Notes under the pieces: model-generated
What the model saw: only the letters and a program-made list of their open reading frames with translations
The model's database searches: none
Told to the model about the DNA's origin: nothing
DNA from: Flavobacteriales bacterium UBA7666
GTDB lineage: Bacteria; Bacteroidota; Bacteroidia; Flavobacteriales_D; Crocinitomicaceae
DNA length: 64,000 bases
Direction of reading: 5' to 3'
NCBI GenBank assembly: GCA_002483265.1
Contig: DLHO01000009.1
Span: 101,128 to 165,127 of the forward strand
Shown: piece by piece, positions 17,441 through 24,811 of the stretch
How the letters are laid out: the number at the start of each line of letters is the position of its first letter
Position numbering within the stretch: position 1 is the stretch's first letter
Position numbers and translations under genes: made by a program

Positions 17441-18178
17441 TTAATCATGGTAATAGAACACGTGTGAGGAATACCGTTCGTGATTCCACCAATCTTTCCG
17501 TGCTTTTGAGAAGTAGTTGTAATTCAATTTTCCTGCTTGTGACTGCAAGGGATAGATCACGACTCCATTTTCCCTGTATGCTTTTTTTGCAGCGGTTTCG
17601 GGAACGATGGGTGCAATGTGTCCGGAAAGTCCTACAATTTTCCGTTTGGCACAAATGATCCCCACTCCGCCTTCTTCGTTTACTTTTCGTTGAATTTCGT
17701 CCAGGTCTGTCATCCGTTTCCAACCGAAGCTGGCTCCCCATAGTAATAACCAATCGTGGATGGCGCTCGAGTAGATGCGGGCAACGGTTTGGTCAAAAAC
17801 AGGCTCAACATCTTGTCCGGCAAGTATTTTTTCAAGTGATTCAGCCGTCCACCAAACGGTAGGGATATACACTTGTGCGAAATAGCAAAAATCATAGGTA
17901 TACACATTGCAATAGGTATCATCGACTGTTCGCTGGTATCTCAGATTGTGCTTCACATCCAGTTTCTCAATGATCTGTTCTATGCTTGCCTTTTTGGTTT
18001 CCGCATTCGTCAAATCACGGTAAGGAACACCTGTATCACTGATGGGATGAGGTTTCGCTGCCTGAGAATCCAAACGAGATTCTGGATGGACCAATAAATG
18101 GGCACTTTTTATTCGCCTATCCGGTGTTGGATCGTCGACTAGCGCTGTTGAATGAGTTGCTGTAGTTTCTTTTTTCAT
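17441..18178 (-). CDS. Papain-like (NlpC/P60- or CHAP-type) cysteine hydrolase, predicted cytoplasmic
   Basis: 245 aa. The first 60 residues are polar and Pro-rich, without signal peptide. The catalytic domain has Cys90 in DDTYCNVYTYDFCYF, the IPTVWW segment, FGWKRMTDLDEIQ near 151-163, His187 in GLSGHIAPIVPE, and the PLQSQAG motif near 211. This Cys...GHI order fits a permuted or classic papain-like amidase. The substrate may be a peptide bond or the isopeptide made by the neighbouring ligase (inference). It is the first gene of the operon. Its first codons are duplicated at 20187-20212. Confidence 0.65.
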   Translation of the reverse strand: MKKETTATHSTALVDDPTPDRRIKSAHLLVHPESRLDSQAAKPHPISDTGVPYRDLTNAETKKASIEQIIEKLDVKHNLRYQRTVDDTYCNVYTYDFCYFAQVYIPTVWWTAESLEKILAGQDVEPVFDQTVARIYSSAIHDWLLLWGASFGWKRMTDLDEIQRKVNEEGGVGIICAKRKIVGLSGHIAPIVPETAAKKAYRENGVVIYPLQSQAGKLNYNYFSKARKDWWNHERYSSHVFYYHD

Positions 18179-18235
18179 TTTGGACGTTTTGATTTACGTG
18201 CAATGATTGCTATCCGCAGCAGCGGATGGGTAAAG
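18153..18235. repeat. 83-bp direct repeat, copy A
   Basis: Nearly identical to 20187-20269: one substitution (18162) and two one-base indels. It covers the first eight codons of the 17441 gene plus about 57 bases of its upstream DNA, including CTATCCGCAGCAGCGGAT. The two copies bracket the S15 hydrolase gene. Confidence 0.9.
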
Positions 18236-18329
18236 GTACAATTTCAGAACGAATTGGGGTTTATGGTTGGAAAAGTATTGCTTGCATTTGGTTGGGAAAT
18301 GCTGGTTTAACTTAGTCTCACCAATGCGC

Positions 18330-18356
18330 AAAACCCTGTTGAACTTCAGGGCTTTT
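18330..18356 (-). terminator. Intrinsic terminator of the S15 hydrolase gene
   Basis: Minus strand: AAAAG-CCCTG, loop AAGTTCAA, CAGGG-TTTT, directly after the stop at 18359. Short stem with a T-run. Confidence 0.6.
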
Positions 18357-18358
18357 CA

Positions 18359-20107
18359 TTACTTAGTTTTCAATATTGGAATTTTCACAAAACTATCATT
18401 GTACCATTTCACTTTAAGCGGCTCTTTCGCATCTGCTATCGTTTCTTCTGTTACTGTTTTTCCAGTTCCATAATTCAGTTCAGAAAATGGATTTTTATTT
18501 ACATTCAGATAAATCAATAACCTACTGCCTTTGCTTAGTTGTTTACTTACTAAATGTGTGTTCGAGAACGAAATGGTTTCAATAACATTTGGTTTCAATA
18601 ATTTTCTTTGTGTAATATCATTTGAATAACTTGCTCGTCCGATAAAATAGGACAAATGAAAATAATCCCCATTTGGCATTACTTCATATAATGTTACGCC
18701 GATATCCATATCCAACTTGTTAATACTTGCTTTAATTTCTCCTAAAAATGATCCATTTATCAGCATTGGTTCTTTCAATGGTTCACTTATGAAATTAAAT
18801 CCGTTACTGGTATCAATTTCTTTGCGAATGATTGGTTCAGGGTAATAATCGTTATTGAATACTTCTCTATTTGCAAAATCAACTTCTTGTGATAAATAAC
18901 CCTTTTTAGAAGGTTTTTTTGAATTCAAAGAATGGAATTTACCTGCCTTTTCATTGGTTAAATAGAGCGTTAGAACATCATTGCTCATTTTATCAATTGA
19001 TGGTGCACCTCGCCATTCATTTGCACCCATTACCTCATAATTAATTCGATCTTTTAAAATTTCCGGTTTAGTTCCATCTTTTAAAATGTAATCAAACCAT
19101 TGATAAGTAATTTTGCTGATATCAAACAATGCAACAGTATCAACTTTATACTCATACAAGATAGTTTCACCACCACTTTGCGTACCAAAGTGTCCGTAAG
19201 GTCCAATTACAAGATATGCAGGTGTTTCAGGGCTGTATTTTTGAAGTTCTCTTAAATAATACAAACCCGAACTTTGTCCATCGTTGTAATAACCGTCAAA
19301 AGCTAAAATGGGTATTTTTATTTGTGCAAAATCCTTTTTATAAGGTGTCATTTTTTGCCAATAACTGTCCAAAGATGGATGACTTATCCATCTTTGGAAC
19401 CATTTGTTGGGTACACCATCGATACTGTCCAATTTATTATAAGCAACACCTGTTTCCCACCATGTATTTTGCATCTTTCTAAAACGTTGCCTGTCATATC
19501 CTGCTATTGTGTCTAGATATTTGTTATTCCCCACGTAAAATGACCACTCATAGTTTGGGTTTACGAAGATATTATTTTCTACAGGTAAACCCTGGCCCGG
19601 CCTTGCTGCTACATAAGGTACAATTGTTTTAAGGGCAGGATGGAGTGTTTTGCAGGCTGCCCATTGTGTAAATCCATTATAGCTGCCGCCATACATTCCA
19701 ACACTTCCGTTGCACCATGTTTGTTTGCTTATCCATTCAATTACATCATACGTATCATTTGCGTCATTTTCATACGGCCATATTTCTTCAGGACTGAATC
19801 TTTTTCCCCTAGCATATACAATAACGCCTACGTAACCATGATCTGCAGATTTTTTTAACGAAGCGATGTCTCTGCCAGTATCTCTAACGTAAATAGTAGA
19901 TTGAAGTATGACAGGATGCGGATCTTCATCTCCTTTTTTCCTAACAACCATTAAGGAGAGTATTGCTCCATCCCTAGTCTTTACAGAAACACTATCTTGA
20001 ATGTTATAGAGACTTGTTAAATCTTCTGATTTTACTTTTTTTGTTTGTTGTGCTGACAAATTTAAAACGGTCAGCATTAGAATTATAAAGGTCAAAAATG
20101 TTTTCAT
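18359..20107 (-). CDS. CocE/NonD family hydrolase (peptidase S15, X-Pro dipeptidyl-peptidase type)
   Basis: 582 aa with a 20-residue signal peptide ending in NLSAQ. The alpha/beta-hydrolase triad is Ser142 in MYGGSYNGF, an Asp in AFDGYYNDG (276 or 271) and His306 in GPYGHFG. A C-terminal jelly-roll domain (about 350-582) is typical of CocE, X-Pro peptidases and glutaryl acylases. It probably acts in the periplasm on a peptide or ester; the substrate is unknown. The gene and its terminator lie exactly between two 83-bp repeats, which suggests arrival by duplication or insertion. Its composition looks more AT-rich than the operon it follows. Confidence 0.88.
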   Translation of the reverse strand: MKTFLTFIILMLTVLNLSAQQTKKVKSEDLTSLYNIQDSVSVKTRDGAILSLMVVRKKGDEDPHPVILQSTIYVRDTGRDIASLKKSADHGYVGVIVYARGKRFSPEEIWPYENDANDTYDVIEWISKQTWCNGSVGMYGGSYNGFTQWAACKTLHPALKTIVPYVAARPGQGLPVENNIFVNPNYEWSFYVGNNKYLDTIAGYDRQRFRKMQNTWWETGVAYNKLDSIDGVPNKWFQRWISHPSLDSYWQKMTPYKKDFAQIKIPILAFDGYYNDGQSSGLYYLRELQKYSPETPAYLVIGPYGHFGTQSGGETILYEYKVDTVALFDISKITYQWFDYILKDGTKPEILKDRINYEVMGANEWRGAPSIDKMSNDVLTLYLTNEKAGKFHSLNSKKPSKKGYLSQEVDFANREVFNNDYYPEPIIRKEIDTSNGFNFISEPLKEPMLINGSFLGEIKASINKLDMDIGVTLYEVMPNGDYFHLSYFIGRASYSNDITQRKLLKPNVIETISFSNTHLVSKQLSKGSRLLIYLNVNKNPFSELNYGTGKTVTEETIADAKEPLKVKWYNDSFVKIPILKTK

Positions 20108-20140
20108 TCAATTGTATTAGTTTTTTCATTGGAGTGGAAT

Positions 20141-20212
20141 CTAAGTATAAAACCAATACCATCATTACTTCCGGTCAGCAATACCTGAGTTGCTATAGTT
20201 TCTTTTTTCATT
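20141..20212 (-). pseudogene. 23-codon fragment: duplicated start of the 17441 gene
   Basis: The repeat copy at 20187-20269 brings along the ATG and about eight codons of the hydrolase gene (MKKETIAT versus MKKETTAT). The frame then runs into unrelated DNA (QVLLTGSNDGYWFYT) and stops 33 bases before the S15 start. It may be translated as a chance leader peptide, or be silent. Confidence 0.6.
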
Positions 20213-20269
20213 TTGGACGTTTTGATTTACGTGCAATGATTGCTATCCGCAGCAGCGGATCGGGTAAAG
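20187..20269. repeat. 83-bp direct repeat, copy B
   Basis: Second copy of the 18153-18235 sequence; relative to A it lacks one T in the GACGTTTTG tract and has an extra C in GGATCGGG. If copy B is the original upstream region, the S15 gene carries a displaced promoter. Confidence 0.9.
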
Positions 20270-20278
20270 TTAGTTAAT

Positions 20279-20297
20279 TCCTAATTCCGAATTAGGA
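20279..20297. other. Palindrome in the 20108-20436 gap
   Basis: TCCTAATT-CCG-AATTAGGA, a perfect 8-bp stem with a 3-base loop and no T-run. Apart from this, repeat copy B and the 23-codon fragment, the 329-base gap shows nothing recognisable. Confidence 0.4.
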
Positions 20298-20436
20298 TAC
20301 TGACTTCTTATCCATGCTTGAAACATGCTTCATCTATGGATATACTTTCGAATAAGGTAACCATGTCCTTACGAAGATTAGATTGTTAGCAGATGTTGGT
20401 AGACTTTGGTGAACGAGCATATGAAAAGTTAACAGG

Positions 20437-20826
20437 TCATTTCTTTGTTGGAACGTAAGCTTTAAAGGTTAAAAATAGTCCCAAGAGGATTAGGATGATT
20501 TCAACAATCAAGACCGAATGATTATTCTTGAATTCCGTTTTTTGTATTTGGGGGAAAAACATTCGGAGCAAGCCGAGTATAAGAACAAGATATCCGATAA
20601 CTGTTACTGCGGTTTGCCATCCGTAAACCCAGATATTATGGCTCCTTACAATTGCCAATCCGGCTACAAAAAGCAGGACTCCATTCAAATAAATGAGTGG
20701 TACAATTTGGGTGTCATAAAGCGTAGGGTTCCATAATTTCATTTCCGAAAAACCCATAACAATCAGAGTTGGGCCTACAATTCCTGCTATTGATTTAGAT
20801 TTTCCGATTACATCAACTTGAGCCAT
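20437..20826 (-). CDS. Small integral membrane protein, four TM helices
   Basis: 129 aa from the ATG at 20826, preceded by GGAAAGAAG; the longer frame to 20874 lacks such a site. Four hydrophobic segments: about 12-26, 42-60, 70-90 and 104-122. A short polar stretch (QIQKTEFKNNH) separates TM3 and TM4. No family recognised. It is divergent from the flavin-reductase-like gene. Confidence 0.7.
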   Translation of the reverse strand: MAQVDVIGKSKSIAGIVGPTLIVMGFSEMKLWNPTLYDTQIVPLIYLNGVLLFVAGLAIVRSHNIWVYGWQTAVTVIGYLVLILGLLRMFFPQIQKTEFKNNHSVLIVEIILILLGLFLTFKAYVPTKK

Positions 20827-21045
20827 TTCTTCTTTCCTTTTTACTAAGTTAGTATTTCGGGCCAGTTTTCCCAACAGTGTAAGGAAGCACGAACTAATCC
20901 CGGAGTCGTTACAAACACTTGCGCCAACCTACGGCTCATGCATAGCAGAAAATTCAAACGGAAGAACGTAATCAATATCATCTCCATACTGATCAAAATC
21001 ATAGAGTTACTTTCTGCAGTTTCCTATTTTCACATAAAAAAGATC

Positions 21046-21498
21046 ATGTTAGGAGAATTGAACACTGAGCAAATAGAACTGCTCTTGAAGAGCGAGGTTA
21101 TTGGGAGAATAGGTTGCTGTGCGGACAATAAGGTATATGTTGTTCCGGTAACGTATGCTTATGATGGAACCTATGTGTATGCACATTCCAAGGAAGGTCT
21201 GAAGATCCAAATGATGCGCAAATCTCCGGAAGTATGTTTTGAAATCGATCAGATGCAAAATATGGCGAATTGGCAAAGTGTGATCGCATCCGGGAAATTT
21301 GAGGAACTGGAGGATGAAGAGACTCGCATGAAGGGGATGCAATTCCTGATGAATAGATTGAAACCGCTGATGACGAGTGAAAGCGCCCAACCATCTCATG
21401 GATTTTCGGATTCACATCAATTGGATGTCCACGGATTACACGCTGTCCTTTTCAGGATAAAACTGATTGAAAAAACCGGTCGCTTTGAGAAAAGATAA
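21046..21498 (+). CDS. Pyridoxamine 5'-phosphate oxidase family protein (NimA-like split barrel)
   Basis: 150 aa from the ATG at 21046; an in-frame ATG at 20938 would add a 36-residue extension not expected in the family. The split-barrel FMN-binding fold is indicated by VIGRIGCCADNKVYVVPVTYAYDGTYVYAHSKEGLKI and by CFEIDQMQNMANWQSVIASGKFEEL. Relatives are flavin-dependent oxidoreductases including 5-nitroimidazole reductases; no substrate is implied. Its stop is 3 bases before a REP-like element. Confidence 0.82.
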   Translation: MLGELNTEQIELLLKSEVIGRIGCCADNKVYVVPVTYAYDGTYVYAHSKEGLKIQMMRKSPEVCFEIDQMQNMANWQSVIASGKFEELEDEETRMKGMQFLMNRLKPLMTSESAQPSHGFSDSHQLDVHGLHAVLFRIKLIEKTGRFEKR

Positions 21499-21501
21499 TA
21501 T

Positions 21502-21580
21502 GATCGGTTCGGAGCTTTTGTTTCTGCATGGCACGAGCAAGATCCCGAATTATCGGGACAGGCTGCTCGCGCCAGCTTGA
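21502..21580. repeat. REP-like element, left-end type
   Basis: GATCGGTTCGGAGCTTTTG (21502-21520) is shared with 24662-24680 (one mismatch). It is followed by an imperfect stem GGCACGAGCA / TGCTCGCGCC with an inner CCCGA-ATTA-TCGGG hairpin. It probably marks the end of a lost RAYT/REP element. Confidence 0.7.
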
Positions 21581-22176
21581 GTGATGTTCTTTGAATTGTC
21601 ATCCACTTTTTTAATGCGTAGTGTCTTTGCACATGCGAGCAATCGCTTCATGTTATCCGGATAGTTATTTTCTTTACTAGTTTCGAGACTCACGGCATAA
21701 AAATCGGAAGACTTTCCTTTGATCAGAAAACAGATTGATTCCCGGTCTTTTTTACTGACGGGATAAGAGGCATGCTCGTAATATGCAGGACTGGAAAGAA
21801 AGTTTGTCTTCCCTTCCGAATGAATTTTAAAATCTTGCATCTTTTCTCTTTTTGAGACCAATTTTTTCCAGGCTTCCTCCAGAGTTTTCTCTTTTGATTG
21901 ATATCTGACAACAGATATGATGTTGGTACCTTTCATAAAATCAATGGTCGAATCCAGAAACAACTCAATGGATAAAGTGTCCTTATAGTCTTTCTCAGTC
22001 AGTTTTAATTCCTTTGAGAGAGAAATTTGGTAGTTCATATTTGAACTGGAATGGATTCGGGTTTGGATGTTTGTGGGAATATCTGAAGTTAATTCCTCAA
22101 ATGTAGGTTTACCGGAACATGCTGTCAGTATGAATAAGATTGATGCAGCACTGAAAATTTTATAATAGTAGTTCAT
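21550..22176 (-). CDS. Lipoprotein, PsbP/Mog1-like fold suspected; C-terminus runs into a REP element
   Basis: 208 aa. The lipobox FILTACSGK predicts a lipidated Cys at residue 20. The mature part has alternating strands and one helix (TLEEAWKKLVSKREKMQDFKI) followed by the SPAYYEHASYPVSKKDRESICFLIKGKSSDFYAVSLETS pattern, as in PsbP-like stress lipoproteins; this is a fold guess. The last residues (QAGASSLSR) and the stop are encoded by the REP-like palindrome, so the original C-terminus has been replaced. Confidence 0.68.
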   Translation of the reverse strand: MNYYYKIFSAASILFILTACSGKPTFEELTSDIPTNIQTRIHSSSNMNYQISLSKELKLTEKDYKDTLSIELFLDSTIDFMKGTNIISVVRYQSKEKTLEEAWKKLVSKREKMQDFKIHSEGKTNFLSSPAYYEHASYPVSKKDRESICFLIKGKSSDFYAVSLETSKENNYPDNMKRLLACAKTLRIKKVDDNSKNITQAGASSLSR

Positions 22177-22321
22177 CCTGATTTAGATTTTGTTGCTGCA
22201 ATTTTACATACTTAATTTGTATGTTTTCGTAGTTATTAACAACTATTTTGAATTTGTGCGGCCGTTACGATTTTAGTCGGCTTAGCGGGTGGGATTTAAT
22301 AGCATTAGAAATAAAAAAATC

Positions 22322-22329
22322 TAACTTTG
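22322..22329 (+). promoter_or_regulatory. -7 box TAACTTTG of the 22355 gene
   Basis: Exact TAnnTTTG match, with a leader of about 20 bases to the ATG. No clear -33 TTG. Confidence 0.5.
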
Positions 22330-22354
22330 AGGTCTAATTCATAATCTAGATCCA

Positions 22355-22792
22355 ATGAAAAAAATCATCTATTCAGCTTTACTCATCTTATTGACGGTGT
22401 TTTCCGTAGAAGCACAAACACCTGAGGAGGTTTATTCCGCGGCATCAAAGGAAGTTAAAAACAAGATCGATGCGAATAAAAAGAACGGTGAAAACCCCTT
22501 GTCAGGAATCGCCGCAAAACATGTTTTTAAAATTGAAGGGCCGATAGGTTATTATTTAGCCGATTTGGATGTTCACATCATCGAAGCACCTGAAATGCTT
22601 GATTATGCTTTGAATTTGAATGAAGATTGGAGCAAAATTCTTTCGGTAGAATTTACCTGTAACGCAATCTTAACCCTGGAAGAGATCAAAGCGTATTTAC
22701 AAAAAGTAAATGTCACAATCGTTAAAGATAAGGTCCGTTATGTTCTGAAAGAAAAAATAGAAATCATCGAACAGGGGACGGGTGAAGAATAA
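22355..22792 (+). CDS. Exported hypothetical protein, 145 aa
   Basis: Residues 1-20 form a signal peptide ending in SVEAQ. The mature protein is small and charged, with a DLDVHIIEAPEMLDYALNLNEDW segment and two predicted strand-helix units; the C-terminus is acidic. No domain recognised. Monocistronic, with its own promoter. Confidence 0.65.
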   Translation: MKKIIYSALLILLTVFSVEAQTPEEVYSAASKEVKNKIDANKKNGENPLSGIAAKHVFKIEGPIGYYLADLDVHIIEAPEMLDYALNLNEDWSKILSVEFTCNAILTLEEIKAYLQKVNVTIVKDKVRYVLKEKIEIIEQGTGEE

Positions 22793-22922
22793 ATCGGATT
22801 CAATATCAGAGCGAAGTTAGCTGTGATGCTGTTCCAGCCTGAATAAATTTGCCGATTCTGTCTATGAACTTAAAAAATCCTTTTTATCTTGGTAGGACTT
22901 AATCATACTAAAAACAAATGCT

Positions 22923-23183
22923 ATGAACGGAGATATTCTAGATCAACTATCAAAAGACACGGGTTGTCCCAAGTGCGGAAGTAATTCGGTTAGTTCGGTA
23001 GGCTGGACCTGGTGGGGAGGAATGATCGGACCCAAAATGATGAACCATACGAAATGTCAAAGCTGCAGTTACACCTACAATAGTAAAACGCGTCAGTCAA
23101 ATACAAGAGGAGTTGTGATCTATTCTGTGGTTGCAGGAGTTATTGGATTGGCAATTTTCTTTTTGATAAACAGTAGATTGTAG
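22923..23183 (+). CDS. Zinc-ribbon membrane protein, 86 aa
   Basis: Two CxxC knuckles (CPKCG at 15-19 and CQSCS at 45-49) form a zinc ribbon, separated by a Trp/Gly-rich GWTWWGGMIGPKMMNHT loop. A single C-terminal TM helix (about 64-82) anchors it. This arrangement is common in small bacterial membrane proteins of unknown role. A REP-like palindrome begins 8 bases after the stop. Confidence 0.7.
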   Translation: MNGDILDQLSKDTGCPKCGSNSVSSVGWTWWGGMIGPKMMNHTKCQSCSYTYNSKTRQSNTRGVVIYSVVAGVIGLAIFFLINSRL

Positions 23184-23190
23184 GTCTCAA

Positions 23191-23237
23191 GCTAGCGCGA
23201 GTACCCTATGCTAGCGCGAGTCTTTGACTCGTGCTAA
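23191..23237. repeat. REP-like palindrome, right-end type
   Basis: GCTAGCGCGAGT occurs twice (23191 and 23210). The second copy pairs with ACTCGTGCTA (23227-23236) across a TTG-type short loop, with one mismatched position. This is the arrangement found beyond the transposase remnant at 24572. Confidence 0.7.
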
Positions 23238-23248
23238 ATTAATCTAAA

Positions 23249-23353
23249 TCACGTTCCCATTAAATCGGTTTCCAAGACGGTTTGATCACCGGCATAATTC
23301 CGTGCGCTGCTGTATTTCCAGTCTACCGGATTAGTTACGAACCTCTCTTCTAC
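23249..23353 (-). pseudogene. C-terminal remnant of a REP-associated tyrosine transposase (RAYT), copy 1
   Basis: Thirty-four codons plus TGA read VEERFVTNPVDWKYSSARNY followed by AGDQTVLETDLMGT. The NPxDWxYSSARNY motif is the conserved C-terminus of Y1/IS200-like RAYT transposases. The rest of the gene, including the HUH and catalytic Tyr regions, is absent. A REP-like palindrome follows its stop, as expected for a REP/RAYT unit. Confidence 0.78.
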
Positions 23354-23385
23354 AGGAAATACAGTAATTGATCATTTACTTGTTT

Positions 23386-23781
23386 CTACTTGGCGTTATT
23401 AATGATTTCTTCAAATTCTTTCATGGTGATGATACCAAGTCTTGATAACGCCATGGAAAAGTAAGGTTCAAATTCTTGTCCACCACCATTGTTTTTAATT
23501 TCAGTAAGCATTGGTACAACTTCCGGATTGTCTTTAAAAAGATGAATTCGTTTGAATGCGGCAAGTTTTACATGAAGGTCGGTATCATTTAAAACAGCAT
23601 ATTTAATAAGGGAGAAATAGTCGGATTTACCAGTGTCACCAACAAACATAATTACGCCCATTCTGTCATCCGCATTTAACTTAGTGAACTCGTCAAGGGT
23701 AGGAATTGTTTTCTCTTTATGAGTGTGTCCAGATGATTGTTTGTTTTCTTGTCTGCCAAATATTTTGTCGAATATACCCAT
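23386..23781 (-). CDS. Hypothetical protein with HEAT-like helical repeats, 131 aa
   Basis: Begins MGIFDKIFGRQENKQSS from the ATG at 23781; a frame from 23802 would add seven residues. After a His/Lys linker the protein is helical: DRMGVIMFVGDTGKSDYFSLIKYAVLNDTDLHVKLAAFKRIHLF resembles one and a half HEAT-type repeats. Cytoplasmic. It lies 69 bases downstream of the SUFU gene on the same strand, with a REP fragment between them, so they may once have formed an operon. Confidence 0.65.
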   Translation of the reverse strand: MGIFDKIFGRQENKQSSGHTHKEKTIPTLDEFTKLNADDRMGVIMFVGDTGKSDYFSLIKYAVLNDTDLHVKLAAFKRIHLFKDNPEVVPMLTEIKNNGGGQEFEPYFSMALSRLGIITMKEFEEIINNAK

Positions 23782-23800
23782 TTTCAAAAGTTTTATTGTC

Positions 23801-23820
23801 AAGTGCTCGCGTCAGCTTAG
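23801..23820. repeat. REP-like half element
   Basis: GTGCTCGCGTCAGCTTAG resembles one arm of the REP elements (GCTCGCGCCAGCTTGA at 21564). No partner arm is visible. Confidence 0.4.
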
Positions 23821-23850
23821 GGGACAACGTTAAAGTTTACAGCACAAAAC

Positions 23851-24453
23851 CTACTTTATTCTTTTCCTTGTCACACTATAATTATCAAAGTCTGGATGAT
23901 GCCAAAATGCTTCAAGTCCAATTTCGTTGATTGTTTCAAGTTCTTCTGAATAGATTGGGTAAAGTCCTGCAATACTTATTTTATAATCCGCACCAATATC
24001 AATATTTAAGTAGTCATTTTTGTCTAATGTACTCGGTGCAAAAATGAAGAATGCGTTCATTTCTGAATCGTCACTTATTTTTTCACCAAAGTTGATCGTT
24101 TGACCATATGTAAATGGACAGTCGCCACGAAGTTTGTTAGCAATATATCCAACTACCTGACCCCAATCTAAATTTGGAGATTCAACTGAAATACAAAGTT
24201 CAGGTCTTCCAAATTTCCATTCCGGATGTTTAACAAGCGAAAGTCCGTATGTCAAAGCGGTAGTATAACCCTTTTCCGGGATGTCTTTATAGACGATTGC
24301 CGTTACTCCCGGTATCCCGTCAATTAAACTTTCGTTTTTGTGAAATTCCGGTTCCTGTTGAAAAATATGATCCAAATGCCTTAAATATTTTTCTGCAGAA
24401 GTCTTTGAATTAATAGATTCACTCTTTTTTTTCTTAAAGTTAAATAGCCCCAT
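23851..24453 (-). CDS. Suppressor-of-fused (SUFU) domain protein
   Basis: 200 aa. A Lys-rich N-terminus (FNFKKKKSES) precedes the SUFU domain (about 20-195), seen in TALTYGLSLV, WKFGRPELCISVES, GDCPFTYGQTINFGEKISDDSEMNAFFIFAPS and the C-terminal ISIAGLYPIYSEELETINEIGLEAF. Bacterial SUFU proteins are often immunity proteins in polymorphic toxin systems; no toxin gene is next to it, so the role is open. Cytoplasmic. Confidence 0.82.
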   Translation of the reverse strand: MGLFNFKKKKSESINSKTSAEKYLRHLDHIFQQEPEFHKNESLIDGIPGVTAIVYKDIPEKGYTTALTYGLSLVKHPEWKFGRPELCISVESPNLDWGQVVGYIANKLRGDCPFTYGQTINFGEKISDDSEMNAFFIFAPSTLDKNDYLNIDIGADYKISIAGLYPIYSEELETINEIGLEAFWHHPDFDNYSVTRKRIK

Positions 24454-24470
24454 AGGTTTTCATTTTATTG

Positions 24471-24478
24471 CAAATGTA
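24471..24478 (-). promoter_or_regulatory. -7 box TACATTTG of the SUFU gene
   Basis: Exact TAnnTTTG on the minus strand, 17 bases before the ATG at 24453. A TTG lies 23 bases further upstream, at the edge of the usual spacing. Confidence 0.5.
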
Positions 24479-24504
24479 TCGTTATTGCCAGTTGTTTTCC
24501 CCAA

Positions 24505-24560
24505 GCTAGCGCGAGTTCCGGTCCCGAATATTCGGGGTCTGACTCGTGTTAACGTGCTAA
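24505..24560. repeat. REP-like palindrome with inner hairpin, right-end type
   Basis: GCTAGCGCGAGT (24505-24516) pairs with ACTCGTGTTA/ACGTGCTA (24542-24559), and the centre holds CCCGAATATTCGGG, a perfect 14-base palindrome. It follows the stop of the second RAYT remnant. Confidence 0.75.
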
Positions 24561-24571
24561 ATTAACCTAAA

Positions 24572-24646
24572 TCAGGTTCTCATTAAATCGATTTCCAAAA
24601 CAGTTTGATCACCGGTATGATTTCTTGCACTACTCTGTTTCCGACT
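24572..24646 (-). pseudogene. C-terminal remnant of a RAYT transposase, copy 2
   Basis: Twenty-four codons plus TGA read SRKQSSARNHTGDQTVLEID then LMRT. It aligns with copy 1 (SSARNYAGDQTVLETDLMGT), with several substitutions. Together with the REP-like palindromes on both sides it forms a roughly 210-bp deletion derivative (24505-24713). Confidence 0.75.
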
Positions 24647-24657
24647 TTTTGATCTTA

Positions 24658-24713
24658 GTACGATCGGTTCGAAGCTTTTGTTTTTTCCGACACGAGCGGG
24701 ACGCTCGCACCAA
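24658..24713. repeat. REP-like element, left-end type
   Basis: CGATCGGTTCGAAGCTTTTG (24661-24680) matches 21501-21520, then CGAGCG-GGA-CGCTCG (24693-24707) is a perfect short hairpin. With the elements at 24505-24646 this accounts for most of the 358-base gap 24454-24811; the rest is AT-rich with no gene. Confidence 0.7.
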
Positions 24714-24811
24714 CAAGGGGGAAAATATTTTCAACTTCTCGAATGGAAGAGTGATTCATTTATTGATTAATTAACGATCTTAATAGTTTAATAAGAAAAA
24801 TCAATTTTGAA

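Noticed and set aside
18236..20186. The region between 83-bp repeats as an insertion sequence
   Set aside because: There is no transposase, no terminal inverted repeat and the direct repeat is much too long for a target-site duplication; reported as a bracketed insertion instead.
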